Shown here: in pieces, positions 1-8,684 of the stretch
How positions within the stretch are numbered: position 1 is the stretch's first letter
Layout: each line of letters starts with the position of its first letter
Source: Vibrio spartinae
GTDB taxonomy: Bacteria > Pseudomonadota > Gammaproteobacteria > Enterobacterales > Vibrionaceae
DNA length: 64,000 nucleotides
Direction: 5' to 3'
NCBI RefSeq assembly: GCF_024347135.1
Contig: NZ_AP024907.1
Location: 859,001 to 923,000 of the forward strand
Translations under genes and position numbers: made by a program
Notes under the pieces: generated by a model
Seen by the model: the letters and a program-made list of their open reading frames with translations, nothing else
Told to the model about the DNA's origin: nothing
Database searches by the model: none

Positions 1-14
1 TAGACACTCCTTTT

Positions 15-29
15 AGGCATAGTATGCCT
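15..29. repeat. 15-bp palindrome downstream of the aldo/keto reductase gene
   Basis: AGGCATA and TATGCCT are separated by one G. It lies past the 3' end of the leftward reductase gene and could be part of a weak terminator, but there is no clear T-run. Nothing else is recognisable in bases 1-103. Confidence 0.3.
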
Positions 30-103
30 CTTTATAGATGTGTCCGTAAAATATGGGTAGAACCCATCACTGTAAAAAGAGACATGAGTTAATATCCTCT
101 TGA

Positions 104-1153
104 TCAAACTTGGATCTCTGATGATGGCGGTTGACGGTACTCATTTTGCAGGGTAATCATCCAATCGGGGTAGTAAGGCGGTAGCGAACTGACGTTGTCA
201 AGACGCTCTAACTCGTCGGCACTTAACACAACGTCACAAGCTCCCAGATTGTCTTCGAGTTGCTCCATACGTTTCACACCGATAATGACGCTAGTTACCG
301 CCGGACGGCTTAATAGCCAAGCCAAGGCAATACGACTAACAGAAACCCCTTTAGCCTGTGCAATGGCTCGCATCTCTCTAACACATTGCCAAGCTCGGTC
401 TAATTCCACTGGAGGAAAATCGAAGTTGTTGCGCCTCGCGCCTTCTTCCGTTGGTGCACCAGGCCCAAATTTTCCAGACAATAAACCGCCAGCGAGTGGT
501 GACCAAACCAGCAAGCCCAATTTCTCTTCACTGACCAGAGGCAACAATTCTCGTTCAAGGTCGCGTCCGGCAATAGAGTAATAAGCCTGCAGGGTCTGAA
601 TTCGGTTGGTATGAAGCGCTTGGCTTAGGCCTAGTGCTTTACCGATACGGCCTGCGTTCCAGTTTGAAACGCCGACATAGCGCACCAAGCCTTGACGCGT
701 TAGATCATCTAATGCCCGCAGTGTTTCTTCAACTGGCGTGATGGGATCACTGGCGTGAATTTGATATAGGTCGATATAATCTAACTGCAAACGTTCCAAA
801 CTTCGTTGAACCGAGTCCATAATATGGCCGCGTGACGCGCCTTTCTGATTGGGTTTAGGCCCCATCGGCCCACCGGTTTTCGTAGCAAGAATAACTTCAT
901 CGCGGGGGACACTGAGTTCTTTCAGTGCTTGCCCAACGATACGCTCTGACTGACCGTGAGAATATATGTCAGCGGTATCAATAAAGTTAATTCCGGCTTC
1001 TAAAGCGCGCTCTATTAACTGATTAGCTTCTTTTTGCTTTACGGCACCTATATTTGACCACTTACCTGCATCACTATTGCCACCTAAGGTCATGGTGCCA
1101 AGACAAAGCTCTGAAACATAAAGGCCGGTTTGGCCAAGTTGGTTGTACTTCAT
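104..1153 (-). CDS. aldo/keto reductase
   Basis: NAD(P)H-dependent oxidoreductase of the aldo/keto reductase superfamily, 349 aa, cytoplasmic, with the full (beta/alpha)8 length. The catalytic tetrad is visible: Asp59 (FIDTAD), Tyr64, Lys92 (ATKTGG) and His133 (YQIHASD). A late nucleotide-binding segment (SVIIGVKRMEQLEDN) is typical of the family. A strong ribosome site (GAGGAGAGAGT) stands directly before the ATG. The gene is divergent from a LysR regulator 149 bp away, a common pairing in which the LysR protein controls the reductase. The physiological substrate cannot be read from the sequence. Confidence 0.9.
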   Translation of the reverse strand: MKYNQLGQTGLYVSELCLGTMTLGGNSDAGKWSNIGAVKQKEANQLIERALEAGINFIDTADIYSHGQSERIVGQALKELSVPRDEVILATKTGGPMGPKPNQKGASRGHIMDSVQRSLERLQLDYIDLYQIHASDPITPVEETLRALDDLTRQGLVRYVGVSNWNAGRIGKALGLSQALHTNRIQTLQAYYSIAGRDLERELLPLVSEEKLGLLVWSPLAGGLLSGKFGPGAPTEEGARRNNFDFPPVELDRAWQCVREMRAIAQAKGVSVSRIALAWLLSRPAVTSVIIGVKRMEQLEDNLGACDVVLSADELERLDNVSSLPPYYPDWMITLQNEYRQPPSSEIQV

Positions 1154-1302
1154 ACTCTCTCCTCACGCTAGAATTGTGTTCTTTCACTACTATGTGCTTC
1201 GGTGGAAATTATTTATAGACGACAGATGAGGCTAGGTTATTGGTTTAATTAATGCGAATAAAGTATTATAAAAATAACTAACTGTTATAGATTTTGGTAA
1301 CA

Positions 1303-2208
1303 ATGAAAAGTCTCAATATCTTAACTATTTTTTGCCGAGTGGCAGAAATGGCCAGTTTTACCCGCGCAGCTGAAGCGCTGGGTATCCCCAAAGGGCGGGC
1401 CTCCGTATCAGTTCGCGATTTAGAAAAAGAATTGGGGGTTGCATTATTTCACCGCACCACGCGTAACGTTCAATTGACAGAGGATGGGCAAGCATTTTAT
1501 AAGCGCGCGGCAGATCTTTTGGCTGAGGCGCAAGAATTGGAAATGATGTTTGTTACCAAAGAATCGGCTTTGGCAGGCAAGCTAAGAGTCGATATGTCAA
1601 CCGAAATGGCACGAAGTGTCGTAATCCCTGCGCTCCCTCAATTACTTTCTACTCATCCGGAACTTGAACTGGAGCTTTCCAGTACTGATCGGCGGGTCGA
1701 TCTGGCACGTGAAGGCTTTGACTGCGCGATTCGTTATGGCCCTATCGTTGATGAGACTCTAGTGGCAATACCGTTGGGGCGACTGCGGATGATTAATGCT
1801 GCCAGTCCCGACTATTTACGCAGTCATGGCACACCACACACACTAAATGACCTCACCACCCAGAGGCATAAAATGGTTCATTACAGCCCAATTCTTGGTG
1901 GTGAACAAGATGGTTGGGAATATCCTGACAAAGACGGTTATAAGTCGCTTGCCTTGCCGGGCGCGGTACAGGTAAACAATGTTCAAGCTTATCATGAATG
2001 CGGATTGGCTGGGGTTGGGCTTATTCAGGCAGGACAACCGGCTCTTAATGTACACATAGAAAATGGGAGGCTAGTGGAGGTCTTACCAAACCTGCGCCCC
2101 GAGCCACTTACAGCTTCTTTAGTCGTTGCCCATCGGCGTAATCTTTCAAAACGAGTTCGGTGTTTTAAACAGTGGTTGGAAGAGATATTAGAGCCTTATC
2201 TTGTTTAG
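1303..2208 (+). CDS. LysR-family transcriptional regulator
   Basis: About 301 aa. N-terminal winged helix-turn-helix (residues about 5-60, with the FTRAAEALGIPKG and LFHRTTRNVQLTEDG segments), then a LysR substrate-binding domain. The frame is open from a TTG at 1294, but the ATG at 1303 gives the canonical LysR N terminus (MKSLNILTIF) and is preferred. It is divergent from the aldo/keto reductase, so the shared 149-bp intergenic region probably holds its operator. The effector is unknown. It resembles the LysR subgroup often paired with reductases or efflux genes. Confidence 0.88.
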   Translation: MKSLNILTIFCRVAEMASFTRAAEALGIPKGRASVSVRDLEKELGVALFHRTTRNVQLTEDGQAFYKRAADLLAEAQELEMMFVTKESALAGKLRVDMSTEMARSVVIPALPQLLSTHPELELELSSTDRRVDLAREGFDCAIRYGPIVDETLVAIPLGRLRMINAASPDYLRSHGTPHTLNDLTTQRHKMVHYSPILGGEQDGWEYPDKDGYKSLALPGAVQVNNVQAYHECGLAGVGLIQAGQPALNVHIENGRLVEVLPNLRPEPLTASLVVAHRRNLSKRVRCFKQWLEEILEPYLV

Positions 2209-2388
2209 GGCGTATGCCTAGAAAAGCAGTTACTCTTTTCCAAATTCGATCATGCCTGAAAAAGCTCAGCAGGGTACAGATGATGGTATTGCGAAAGGTC
2301 GCCTTTTTACCTAGCGGTTATAAATGAATTTCCTTGTCGTTGATAGGCGAGTGGGAGTAGGGCTGGTTATAAATAGCTAATTTACTGT

Positions 2389-2547
2389 TTATTGTGATGC
2401 TGCTTTTGCCGTGACTGCACAATACCTGACACGGCCGGGTCGGTGCTCAGGGGCTGTTTCGTCCCAGTGATCCGGATGAGTATGGGTCAGTAGAACGGCG
2501 TCAACATCGATAATTTGTGTTGTATTACGAATTTGTGTGATTTGCAT
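2389..2547 (-). pseudogene. MBL-fold hydrolase remnant (internally deleted)
   Basis: A 52-codon frame begins MQITQIRNTTQIIDV and runs straight into AVLLTHTHPDHWDE, the metal-binding HxHxDH signature of metallo-beta-lactamase-fold hydrolases, then stops after about 25 residues. In intact UlaG-like MBL proteins these two segments lie tens of residues apart and more than 100 residues follow, so most of the gene seems to have been deleted. A good ribosome site (GGAGCACGATT) precedes the ATG, so a short peptide could still be made. It is 39 bp downstream of the UvrA-like fragment and in the same direction. Confidence 0.6.
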
Positions 2548-2586
2548 AATCGTGCTCCAGTGTCGCGGTGTTTTGCTTTCGTTGAG

Positions 2587-3009
2587 TCATTTTTGGCAAT
2601 GGCTGGCGGATGAACAAGAAGGAGTACGAGAGAGCACAACAAAGTCGGTCCGTCCAAGAAAAGTCAGCTCAGGCAGACGCAGTAGCGCATAGATCTCGGT
2701 CACTGTTCCGACGGTAGAGCGAGCATTGCCACCCAGTCTACGTTGGTCAATCACAATGGATGCCGGTAAATTTTCGAGACGATCGGCATCAGGCTGACCA
2801 AAATGAGGCAGTCGGTTACGAACGAAGGTTGAATAGGTTTCAGCCAGTTGACGTTGGGATTCTGCTGCGATTGTATCGAACAAAAGTGACGACTTACCCG
2901 AGCCGGAAACACCGGTAAAAGCGACGACTTGATGTTTTGGGATATCGAGGGTCACATTTTTCAGGTTGTGGGTTCTGGCTCGAACAATGCGTATCGGCCG
3001 ATCAGTCAT
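2587..3009 (-). pseudogene. truncated UvrA-like excinuclease ATPase (N-terminal fragment)
   Basis: About 140 aa, against more than 750 aa for UvrA or the drug-resistance UvrA2 paralogues. The N terminus is clearly UvrA-like: IRIVRARTHNLKNV, the Walker A segment GVSGSGKSSLLFDT (residues about 33-46) and the following SQRQLAETYSTFVR. After TEIYALLRL the similarity ends and the frame reads unrelated residues to a stop, as expected of a large deletion. ATG at 3009 has an SD (GGAGATCGGTGAGC); a GTG at 3015 is also in frame. It overlaps the end of the MarR-like gene, so the two were probably translationally coupled. An ATPase this short cannot do excision repair. Confidence 0.7.
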
Positions 3010-3331
3010 GCTCACCGATCTCCGTTTGCAATCCCCTGATGGCTTTATGACAGAGTTCAGCGAAGATCGCCTGTTTTCCGGCGGTCATCACTGATGCGAC
3101 TAACTGGGCTGTCCCGTGTCGCTGCTTGGCGGCTCGTTCCATGAAAGCAGTGCCCTGAGCACTTAACCGCGTCGCCTGAACACGGCCATCGTTGTCGTCC
3201 GACGTCTGTTCTACCAACTGCAAATCTTTGAGCACGCGTAGTGCTTTTGACAGTTGAGTCCGGGAAATTCCGAGCTGCTTACTCATGATGGACGGACGTA
3301 AAGCTCCGTTAACACGCAGTACTTCGAGCAC
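3002..3331 (-). pseudogene. MarR-family regulator, N-terminally shortened
   Basis: 109 aa from a GTG. A winged helix is readable (VNGALRPSIMSKQLGISRTQLSKALRVLKDLQLVEQTSDDNDGRVQATRLSAQG), which is the MarR DNA-binding core, followed by a C-terminal helix. Typical MarR proteins are 135-150 aa and have an extra N-terminal dimerisation helix. Upstream in the same frame some 20 codons are open (QGRFIVIQQRTFDV) but then reach a stop without an obvious start. It overlaps the UvrA-like fragment. I read the three-gene group MarR-UvrA2-MBL as a decayed operon; a functional short regulator is not excluded. Confidence 0.55.
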
Positions 3332-3403
3332 ATCAAAAGTACGCTGTTGTATAACGATGAAGCGACCTTGAAGATATTGGAATCGGCTCTGTCAATCATG
3401 AAG

Positions 3404-3437
3404 GGGTATCAAGGTCAAACCATCGGTGTTGATACCC
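3404..3437. terminator. inverted repeat downstream of the secreted-protein gene
   Basis: GGGTATCAA (3404-3412) pairs with TTGATACCC (3429-3437). A second, weaker hairpin (AGGCT/AGCCT arms around 3456-3474) lies closer to the gene. Both are downstream of the leftward gene at 3497-4072 and could end its transcript; T-runs are poor. Confidence 0.35.
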
Positions 3438-3496
3438 TAGTCTAGATAATGGTAAAGGCTGGTTCCCCAAGCCTACAACTAAACCAAATCAGTATC

Positions 3497-4072
3497 TTAT
3501 AATATCCTGATCCGCACTGACATGGTATTCCATGGTGAATTTGTGGATGTGTTCTGGTACTTGAAAGTTCCGTTTTGGTGGCCGTCGAGGTTATATTCAA
3601 CAAGCCACCCAACCACAATTTGTCCTGCAGTGCAGGGCCATGTGTAATAATTACCCGTGACACAAACAGACGTGCTTGCATATTGAGCTGAACGAGGCAA
3701 GATACCACCATTCATCCAGGCAATACTGCTTGAACCGTAGCCGATTTCCAACACAGCAGCACGCAGAGCCGAGCCACCGTGATTGCATGTTGTTACTGTA
3801 AGGCCAGCGGTAGACTCCCACCCACAATCACTTGATCCAACAGCATATACCCACATGGAAGATAGTGGGGGAGCCGGTGCTAATTCTACTTTACCAGACT
3901 TCACCAGAGAGGTGCCTGTCACTTCAGCGGGTATTGGATTGATCTGACTGGTAAGTGGTGACAACGATAAGATGGCTTGTTGGCTGCGAGGAACTTCCTC
4001 AGCATGAACGGTAACGCCTATTCCTGCAATTATTGCTGTTGATGCTAAGTATTTAATGAAATTTATTTTCAT
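3497..4072 (-). CDS. secreted protein resembling the YolA/DUF4879 family
   Basis: 191 aa. A signal peptide is clear: MKINFIKYLASTAIIAGIGVTVHA, with predicted cleavage after Ala24, so the product is exported. The mature part has a low-complexity 50-residue lead, then a beta-rich domain with two or three Cys residues (SDCGWES, VTTCNHGG, VCVTGNYYTWPC). The C terminus (GTFKYQNTSTNSPWNTMS) recalls the end of Bacillus YolA-type secreted proteins (DUF4879). That assignment is from memory and moderate. No function is known to me. The gene stands alone next to decayed genes. Confidence 0.6.
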   Translation of the reverse strand: MKINFIKYLASTAIIAGIGVTVHAEEVPRSQQAILSLSPLTSQINPIPAEVTGTSLVKSGKVELAPAPPLSSMWVYAVGSSDCGWESTAGLTVTTCNHGGSALRAAVLEIGYGSSSIAWMNGGILPRSAQYASTSVCVTGNYYTWPCTAGQIVVGWLVEYNLDGHQNGTFKYQNTSTNSPWNTMSVRIRIL

Positions 4073-4385
4073 AGTTACTGGGTCCTAGTGTTTTATTTTG
4101 GTAGATACTGAGTTTTAAATCAGTAAATTGAGTGTTATTAACCACCCGTAAATAAAGTATTAGCATAAAATATGAAATATCCTGTCGATTTGTTGAGTTT
4201 ATTATTCCATGAGTAGAATATAAATATTTGTGTGCTAAGCCTACGTAAATAGATGCCGTTTTTTAAAATGGCTCATACGAGATATGGTTGGGTTGTTTGA
4301 CTATGCCTATATTCTCCCTCTCGGAAGCCGTCGTCAGAGAAAGACGACAATCGGCTTAGTCTTTGAGATGATAGGTATACAGTTA

Positions 4386-4475
4386 ATGATCAAACTATTG
4401 CTTGTTGCGCGGGTATATCAGCGTGTCAGTACTGACGAAAAGAAAAGGTTGCTAAAAAATTTGAACATGACATAA
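4386..4475 (+). pseudogene. possible serine-recombinase N-terminal remnant
   Basis: The frame reads MIKLLLVARVYQRVSTDEKK and ends about 10 codons later. The segment ARVYQRVSTDE is very like the first beta strand and catalytic-serine loop of serine recombinases (consensus Y-x-R-V-S-T-D-E/x-Q), including the catalytic Ser. Everything after that is missing. It would mark a lost mobile element beside the decayed genes at 2.4-3.3 kb. The match is only about 12 residues long, so chance cannot be ruled out. Confidence 0.35.
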
Positions 4476-4576
4476 ATCATGGTTCTATTAAGTGACGAAT
4501 TTGCAATGTATTAGGGTTATCTTCACGCATATTCAATAAAAATTTATCTTCTTTTACTTAATCTTTACCAAAGGGC

Positions 4577-5419
4577 TCAGAGTAACCCTTTGGGGGTGAG
4601 AACCTGCAAGCGAGCTTCGTAACATGCGGTTTCGAGCTTGTTGGGTAAGGTTTCATCTGAAATCAAATAGTGAAAATCCATCAGGTCACCGATTTTATAG
4701 GTCGCGGCTTGGTTAATGGCTTCCTTTTCTACGATAAGATACCTTTTCATGCTTCTTTCCATCACAATGTTAGCGATATTCGAGACCAACATGTCTGAAG
4801 CGGTGACACCAAATTTGTCATGTACACCCGCAGATGAAATAAATACTTTCTGAAATATCATCGGGGTCAGGACATCATTGGACGCTGAAATAAACACATC
4901 ATGGACAGGATTGTAACTGCCACCTTGCAAGATTGCTTTGCAGTTCGGCTTATTCTTTAGCGCCAAGAAAACGTTCATCGAAGCCGTAACCCCGGTAAAC
5001 ATCACATGATTCGGGATGGAACCGATAATGTCAGCATTGAGATCACCGTTGTCAAAATACACCACATCATTCATCTCGATAAAATCAGAGACAATTGCCG
5101 AAATGTAGTTGTTGACTTTCACCGGAGGAAAAGCGTTTGCGGTGTTGGTTGGGTGATCGACAGGAGACGGCGGTGATGTTCCGTAGGATATGAACTCGAG
5201 ACCTTCCTGAACTTCGTCATGTACGATTGGATGACCACGGCGGATATATCCACCGTAGTACTCCAGGGGAAAAGAATGGGCAGCGTTGGAGTTTAAATCT
5301 CGACGCACTGTCATTTCTGACACTTCTAAAAGACGGGCTATTTCTTTCAAGTGAATTTTATCGCTGTGCTTGAGGCACGCTTCAATTCGTCGGAGTCTTT
5401 CTAACTGCTTTGTAACCAT
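4577..5419 (-). CDS. deoR: DeoR-type transcriptional repressor of deoxyribose genes
   Basis: 280 aa. N-terminal DeoR helix-turn-helix (KIHLKEIARLLEVSEMTVRRDLN, residues about 20-42), followed by the DeoR C-terminal sugar-sensing domain (FDNGD, TASMNVFLALKNKPNCKAILQGG, SSAGVHDKFGVT). The helix region closely matches my memory of E. coli DeoR (KLHLKDAAALLGVSEMTIRRDLN). The frame extends upstream into deoC, but ATG 5419 has a proper ribosome site (GGAGAAAC) and gives the canonical start, leaving a 43-bp gap after deoC. It probably represses both arms of the divergent deo region through the palindromes near 6161-6206, with a deoxyribose phosphate as inducer. Confidence 0.85.
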   Translation of the reverse strand: MVTKQLERLRRIEACLKHSDKIHLKEIARLLEVSEMTVRRDLNSNAAHSFPLEYYGGYIRRGHPIVHDEVQEGLEFISYGTSPPSPVDHPTNTANAFPPVKVNNYISAIVSDFIEMNDVVYFDNGDLNADIIGSIPNHVMFTGVTASMNVFLALKNKPNCKAILQGGSYNPVHDVFISASNDVLTPMIFQKVFISSAGVHDKFGVTASDMLVSNIANIVMERSMKRYLIVEKEAINQAATYKIGDLMDFHYLISDETLPNKLETACYEARLQVLTPKGLL

Positions 5420-5462
5420 GTTTCTCCATTTTCGGCCTTTTACAGCCGAAGGCTTCTTGCTT

Positions 5463-6122
5463 TTAGTAATCATGAGCTGCTGGCGCTTGACCAGAGACAA
5501 TGCTGACACTGGCACTTGCACCAATGCGTGATGCACCAGCGTCAATCATTGCTTGTGCTGTCTCTTTCGTACGAACACCACCTGATGCTTTAACGCCCAT
5601 TGTTTTGCCAACAGTATCACGCATTAACTTAATATGCTCAACAGTTGCACCGCCAGTCGAGAAACCTGTTGAGGTTTTCACAAAATCAGCCCCGGCACGC
5701 TGACTAATGTTACACAGTTCAACGATTTGCTCGTTGGTTAACAGACAAGTTTCAAAGATAACTTTGAGTAATTGTGGTCCACATGCTTCTTTGATTGCCC
5801 GAATCTCTTGTTCAACTTTGTTCCAGTTAGCATCCAACACATCGCTGATGTTAACGACCATATCGATTTCATCTGCGCCCGACGAGATAGCATTTTTGGT
5901 TTCAAAGACTTTCACCGCAGTGGTGTTTGCGCCTAATGGGAAGCCGATGACTGTGCAGATCTTCACATTTGATGCTTTTAATCGCTGTGCACAATGCTCA
6001 ACAAAGCCGGGATTAATACAGACAGAGAAGAACTGATGTTGATGTGCTTCATCACATAGTGTGTTGATTTGATTTGTGGTTGCGTTCGCAGATAGCAGCG
6101 TGTGGTCAATATAGTGATTCAT
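5463..6122 (-). CDS. deoC: deoxyribose-phosphate aldolase
   Basis: 219 aa, full length for the short DeoC type. It cleaves 2-deoxy-D-ribose 5-phosphate to glyceraldehyde 3-phosphate and acetaldehyde. Visible motifs: YIDHTLL at the N terminus, VCINPGF, VIGFPLGAN, DEIDMVVNI, LKVIFETCLL and the Schiff-base strand VKTSTGF (Lys about 149), then VKASGGVRT. Start chosen at MNHYIDHT because AAGG lies 7-9 nt upstream; a further ATG at 6143 is in frame but lies upstream of that site. First gene of the leftward deoC-deoR unit and divergent from deoK, which supplies its substrate. Confidence 0.93.
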   Translation of the reverse strand: MNHYIDHTLLSANATTNQINTLCDEAHQHQFFSVCINPGFVEHCAQRLKASNVKICTVIGFPLGANTTAVKVFETKNAISSGADEIDMVVNISDVLDANWNKVEQEIRAIKEACGPQLLKVIFETCLLTNEQIVELCNISQRAGADFVKTSTGFSTGGATVEHIKLMRDTVGKTMGVKASGGVRTKETAQAMIDAGASRIGASASVSIVSGQAPAAHDY

Positions 6123-6160
6123 AAGATTACCTTGTACTTTCATTTTGAAAAAAACGTTCG

Positions 6161-6176
6161 TGTTATATTAATAACA
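6161..6176. promoter_or_regulatory. DeoR-type operator, site 1
   Basis: TGTTATATTAATAACA is a 16-bp inverted repeat with the outer arms of the known E. coli DeoR operator (TGTTAGAATTCTAACA). It lies 38 bp upstream of the deoC start codon in the divergent deoC/deoK intergenic region. The family match is from memory; binding is inferred. Confidence 0.6.
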
Positions 6177-6190
6177 CTTGAAAACATCAA

Positions 6191-6206
6191 TGTTATTATA
6201 TTTACA
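6191..6206. promoter_or_regulatory. DeoR-type operator, site 2 (one arm imperfect)
   Basis: TGTTATTATATTTACA keeps the TGTTA left arm and has TTACA for the right arm (one mismatch). Its centre is 30 bp, about three helical turns, from site 1, so dimers could bind the same face. A TGTGATCA half site at 6212-6219 could be part of a CRP site; its other half is poor. Confidence 0.45.
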
Positions 6207-6338
6207 TTAAATTGTGATCAATCGCTTAAATTGATATTTATTAATCAACACTAACATCATTAAGGTGATTCTGATCGCAGTAAGTGCCTGTTGATATCGA
6301 TTAATGTTAATTTCATAACATGAATGGGGAAGTACAAA

Positions 6339-7268
6339 ATGAAAACAATTGCAGTTATCGGCTCAAATATGGTCGATCTCATTTCATACACGGAACGTAT
6401 GCCAAAAGAAGGTGAAACATTAGAAGCACCATCATTCAAAATGGGATGTGGTGGTAAAGGGGCAAACCAAGCTGTTGCAGCCGCAAAACTGGGCGCTGAT
6501 GTGGTGATGGTGACGAAAGTGGGTGATGACATGTTTGCCGACAATACCATCAGAAATTTTCAATCTTATGGCATCAATACCCAGTACGTGAGTAAAGAGC
6601 CTCAAACGTCGAGCGGTGTTGCACCGATCTTTGTCAGCCCAACATCTCAGAATTCCATTTTAATTATCAAAGGAGCCAATGAATTCCTGAAGCCGGCTGA
6701 TATTGATAAAGCAGAAAGAACATTGGTCGAATGCAGCCTGATTGTCCTTCAGCTAGAAGTCCCGCTTGAAACGGTTTATGCCGCTATTGAATTTGGTAAC
6801 AAACACAATATTCCTGTGCTGCTAAATCCTGCACCGGCGGTTCCTGAGCTGGACATTGAATATGCCTGTCGCTGTGATTTCTTTGTTCCGAATGAAACGG
6901 AGCTCGAAATCTTAGTCAACAAACCTGTTGAAACCGTAGAGCAGATAAAAGAAGCCGCAATGATCCTTCTGAATAAGGGATTGAACAACATTATCGTGAC
7001 AATGGGGGAAAAAGGGGCCATTTGGTTAAGCAAAGACGGCAAAGACGTCTTTATCGAACCCACGCAAGTCAATGCTGTGGATACCAGTGGTGCAGGTGAT
7101 GCATTTATTGGTTGCTTCTCTCATTACTTTATGCAAACCCACGATGTACAACTGTCGCTGGAAAAAGCGTCGTTATTCGCTGCATTCAGTGTGACGGAGA
7201 AAGGAACACAGTTCTCTTATCCCAGTATTGAACAGTTTGAAGAATTCGAAACTAAACACACAAAATAA
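6339..7268 (+). CDS. deoK: deoxyribokinase (PfkB/ribokinase family)
   Basis: 309 aa PfkB-family sugar kinase. N-terminal motif IGSNMVDLI...MPKEGET, substrate glycine loop MGCGGKGANQAVAAAKLGADV, central NPAPAVPELD and NETELEIL, C-terminal ATP/anion-hole signature VDTSGAGDAFIGCF with catalytic Asp. The start at ATG 6339 follows GGGGAAG; an upstream ATG at 6324 is less well placed. Being divergent from deoC and followed by a sugar permease and an epimerase-like gene, it most likely phosphorylates 2-deoxy-D-ribose as in the Salmonella deoK-deoP-deoX cluster, rather than ribose. Specificity is inferred from context. Confidence 0.83.
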   Translation: MKTIAVIGSNMVDLISYTERMPKEGETLEAPSFKMGCGGKGANQAVAAAKLGADVVMVTKVGDDMFADNTIRNFQSYGINTQYVSKEPQTSSGVAPIFVSPTSQNSILIIKGANEFLKPADIDKAERTLVECSLIVLQLEVPLETVYAAIEFGNKHNIPVLLNPAPAVPELDIEYACRCDFFVPNETELEILVNKPVETVEQIKEAAMILLNKGLNNIIVTMGEKGAIWLSKDGKDVFIEPTQVNAVDTSGAGDAFIGCFSHYFMQTHDVQLSLEKASLFAAFSVTEKGTQFSYPSIEQFEEFETKHTK

Positions 7269-7349
7269 TATCTTGCTCTGAAATAACAATTAAAAACAGG
7301 CTCATTTTTTAATGGGCCACATAATAACTGTCCTAAAAGGAACCCTACA

Positions 7350-8678
7350 ATGATTAAATCTAATACCATCCAAGGGCCCGATGGGTATTTGGATAAAACA
7401 CCCGTGTTTCAATTTATATTATTGTCCTGTCTATTTCCACTATGGGGCTGTGCTGCTTCATTAAACGACATTCTAATTACCCAATTTAAATCTGTTTTTG
7501 AATTGTCGAATTTTGCTAGCGCATTAGTACAAAGTGCTTTTTATGGCGGGTATTTCTTAATTGCAATTCCGGCATCTTTAGTCATTAAAAAGTCATCCTA
7601 TAAAGTTGCCATCATGATTGGTTTGTCACTTTATATTTTGGGTTGCACCGCATTTTTCCCTGCTTCCCATATGGCGACTTACACGATGTTTCTGGCAGCG
7701 ATTTTCGCGATTGCAGTCGGTCTGTCTTTTCTGGAGACGGCTGCCAATACCTATTCTTCGATGCTGGGGCCGAAATCGCACGCGATTTTACGTCTGAATA
7801 TCAGCCAAACCTTCTATCCTGTGGGTGCTATTGCCGGTATTTTGCTTGGTAAATATCTGATTTTCCAGGATGGCGCGAGTCTGGAATCGCAGATGGCGGT
7901 GATGTCTGTGGATCAGATTCATGCATTCCGGCTGGAGATGCTCGAGCATACGTTGAAGCCATATAAGTATATTATCTTCATTCTTGTTGGTGTCTTCACC
8001 CTGTTTGCAATGACGCAATATCCGAAATGTAAAGTCGCACGACAAAGTGGTCATAAAGCGCCTTCGATTGGCAAAACTTTAAAGTATCTTTCGACCAATA
8101 ACCGCTTTAAGAAAGGGATCGTTGCTCAGTTCCTGTATGTGGGAATGCAAGTCGCGGTCTGGTCATTTACGATACGCTTAGCATTAGAGATGGCCGATAT
8201 TAACGAACGAGCCGCATCCAACTATATGGTGTATTCGTTTGTGTGTTTCTTTATTGGGAAGTTCGTCGCCAATCTGTTAATGACTCGGTTCTCGGCAGAG
8301 AAGGTACTGATCGCTTATTCAATTATTGGTATGGCGTTCCTGACCTATGTGTCTTTAGGTCATGATTTTAGCGCTGTCTATGTGGCGGTTGGTGTCAGTA
8401 TTCTGTTTGGGCCTTGTTGGGCGACCATTTATGCCGGAACTCTCGATACGGTCGATAATGAATATACAGAAACGGCTGGTGCCGTCATCGTCATGGCCAT
8501 TGTCGGTGCTGCTGTTGTGCCTGCAATCCAAGGCCTCGTTGCTGATGTGGTCGGCATGCAATTATCGTTCTTGGTTAACTTTATCTGTTTTGGTTATGTC
8601 GGTTATTACTTTTTCGGTGAAATGAAAAATAAAAAAGCAAATCAAGAACAACCTAAATTAGCGGAACAAACCAATTAA
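7350..8678 (+). CDS. deoP: deoxyribose permease, FucP-type MFS symporter
   Basis: 442 aa with about 12 hydrophobic segments. It resembles the FHS (L-fucose:H+ symporter) branch of the major facilitator superfamily: an N-terminal FILLSCLFPLWGCAASLNDILI helix with the conserved N-D pair, FYGGYFLIAIPASL in TM2 and FLETAANTY in TM4. Placed between deoK and a sugar epimerase-like gene, it is best read as the deoxyribose importer. It is co-transcribed with deoK (81-bp gap) and has the SD AAAGGAA before the ATG. Confidence 0.82.
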   Translation: MIKSNTIQGPDGYLDKTPVFQFILLSCLFPLWGCAASLNDILITQFKSVFELSNFASALVQSAFYGGYFLIAIPASLVIKKSSYKVAIMIGLSLYILGCTAFFPASHMATYTMFLAAIFAIAVGLSFLETAANTYSSMLGPKSHAILRLNISQTFYPVGAIAGILLGKYLIFQDGASLESQMAVMSVDQIHAFRLEMLEHTLKPYKYIIFILVGVFTLFAMTQYPKCKVARQSGHKAPSIGKTLKYLSTNNRFKKGIVAQFLYVGMQVAVWSFTIRLALEMADINERAASNYMVYSFVCFFIGKFVANLLMTRFSAEKVLIAYSIIGMAFLTYVSLGHDFSAVYVAVGVSILFGPCWATIYAGTLDTVDNEYTETAGAVIVMAIVGAAVVPAIQGLVADVVGMQLSFLVNFICFGYVGYYFFGEMKNKKANQEQPKLAEQTN

Positions 8679-8684
8679 TTCAGA

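Noticed and set aside
195..581. 128-codon frame on the plus strand
   Set aside because: Lies antisense to the clearly functional aldo/keto reductase and shows no family features.
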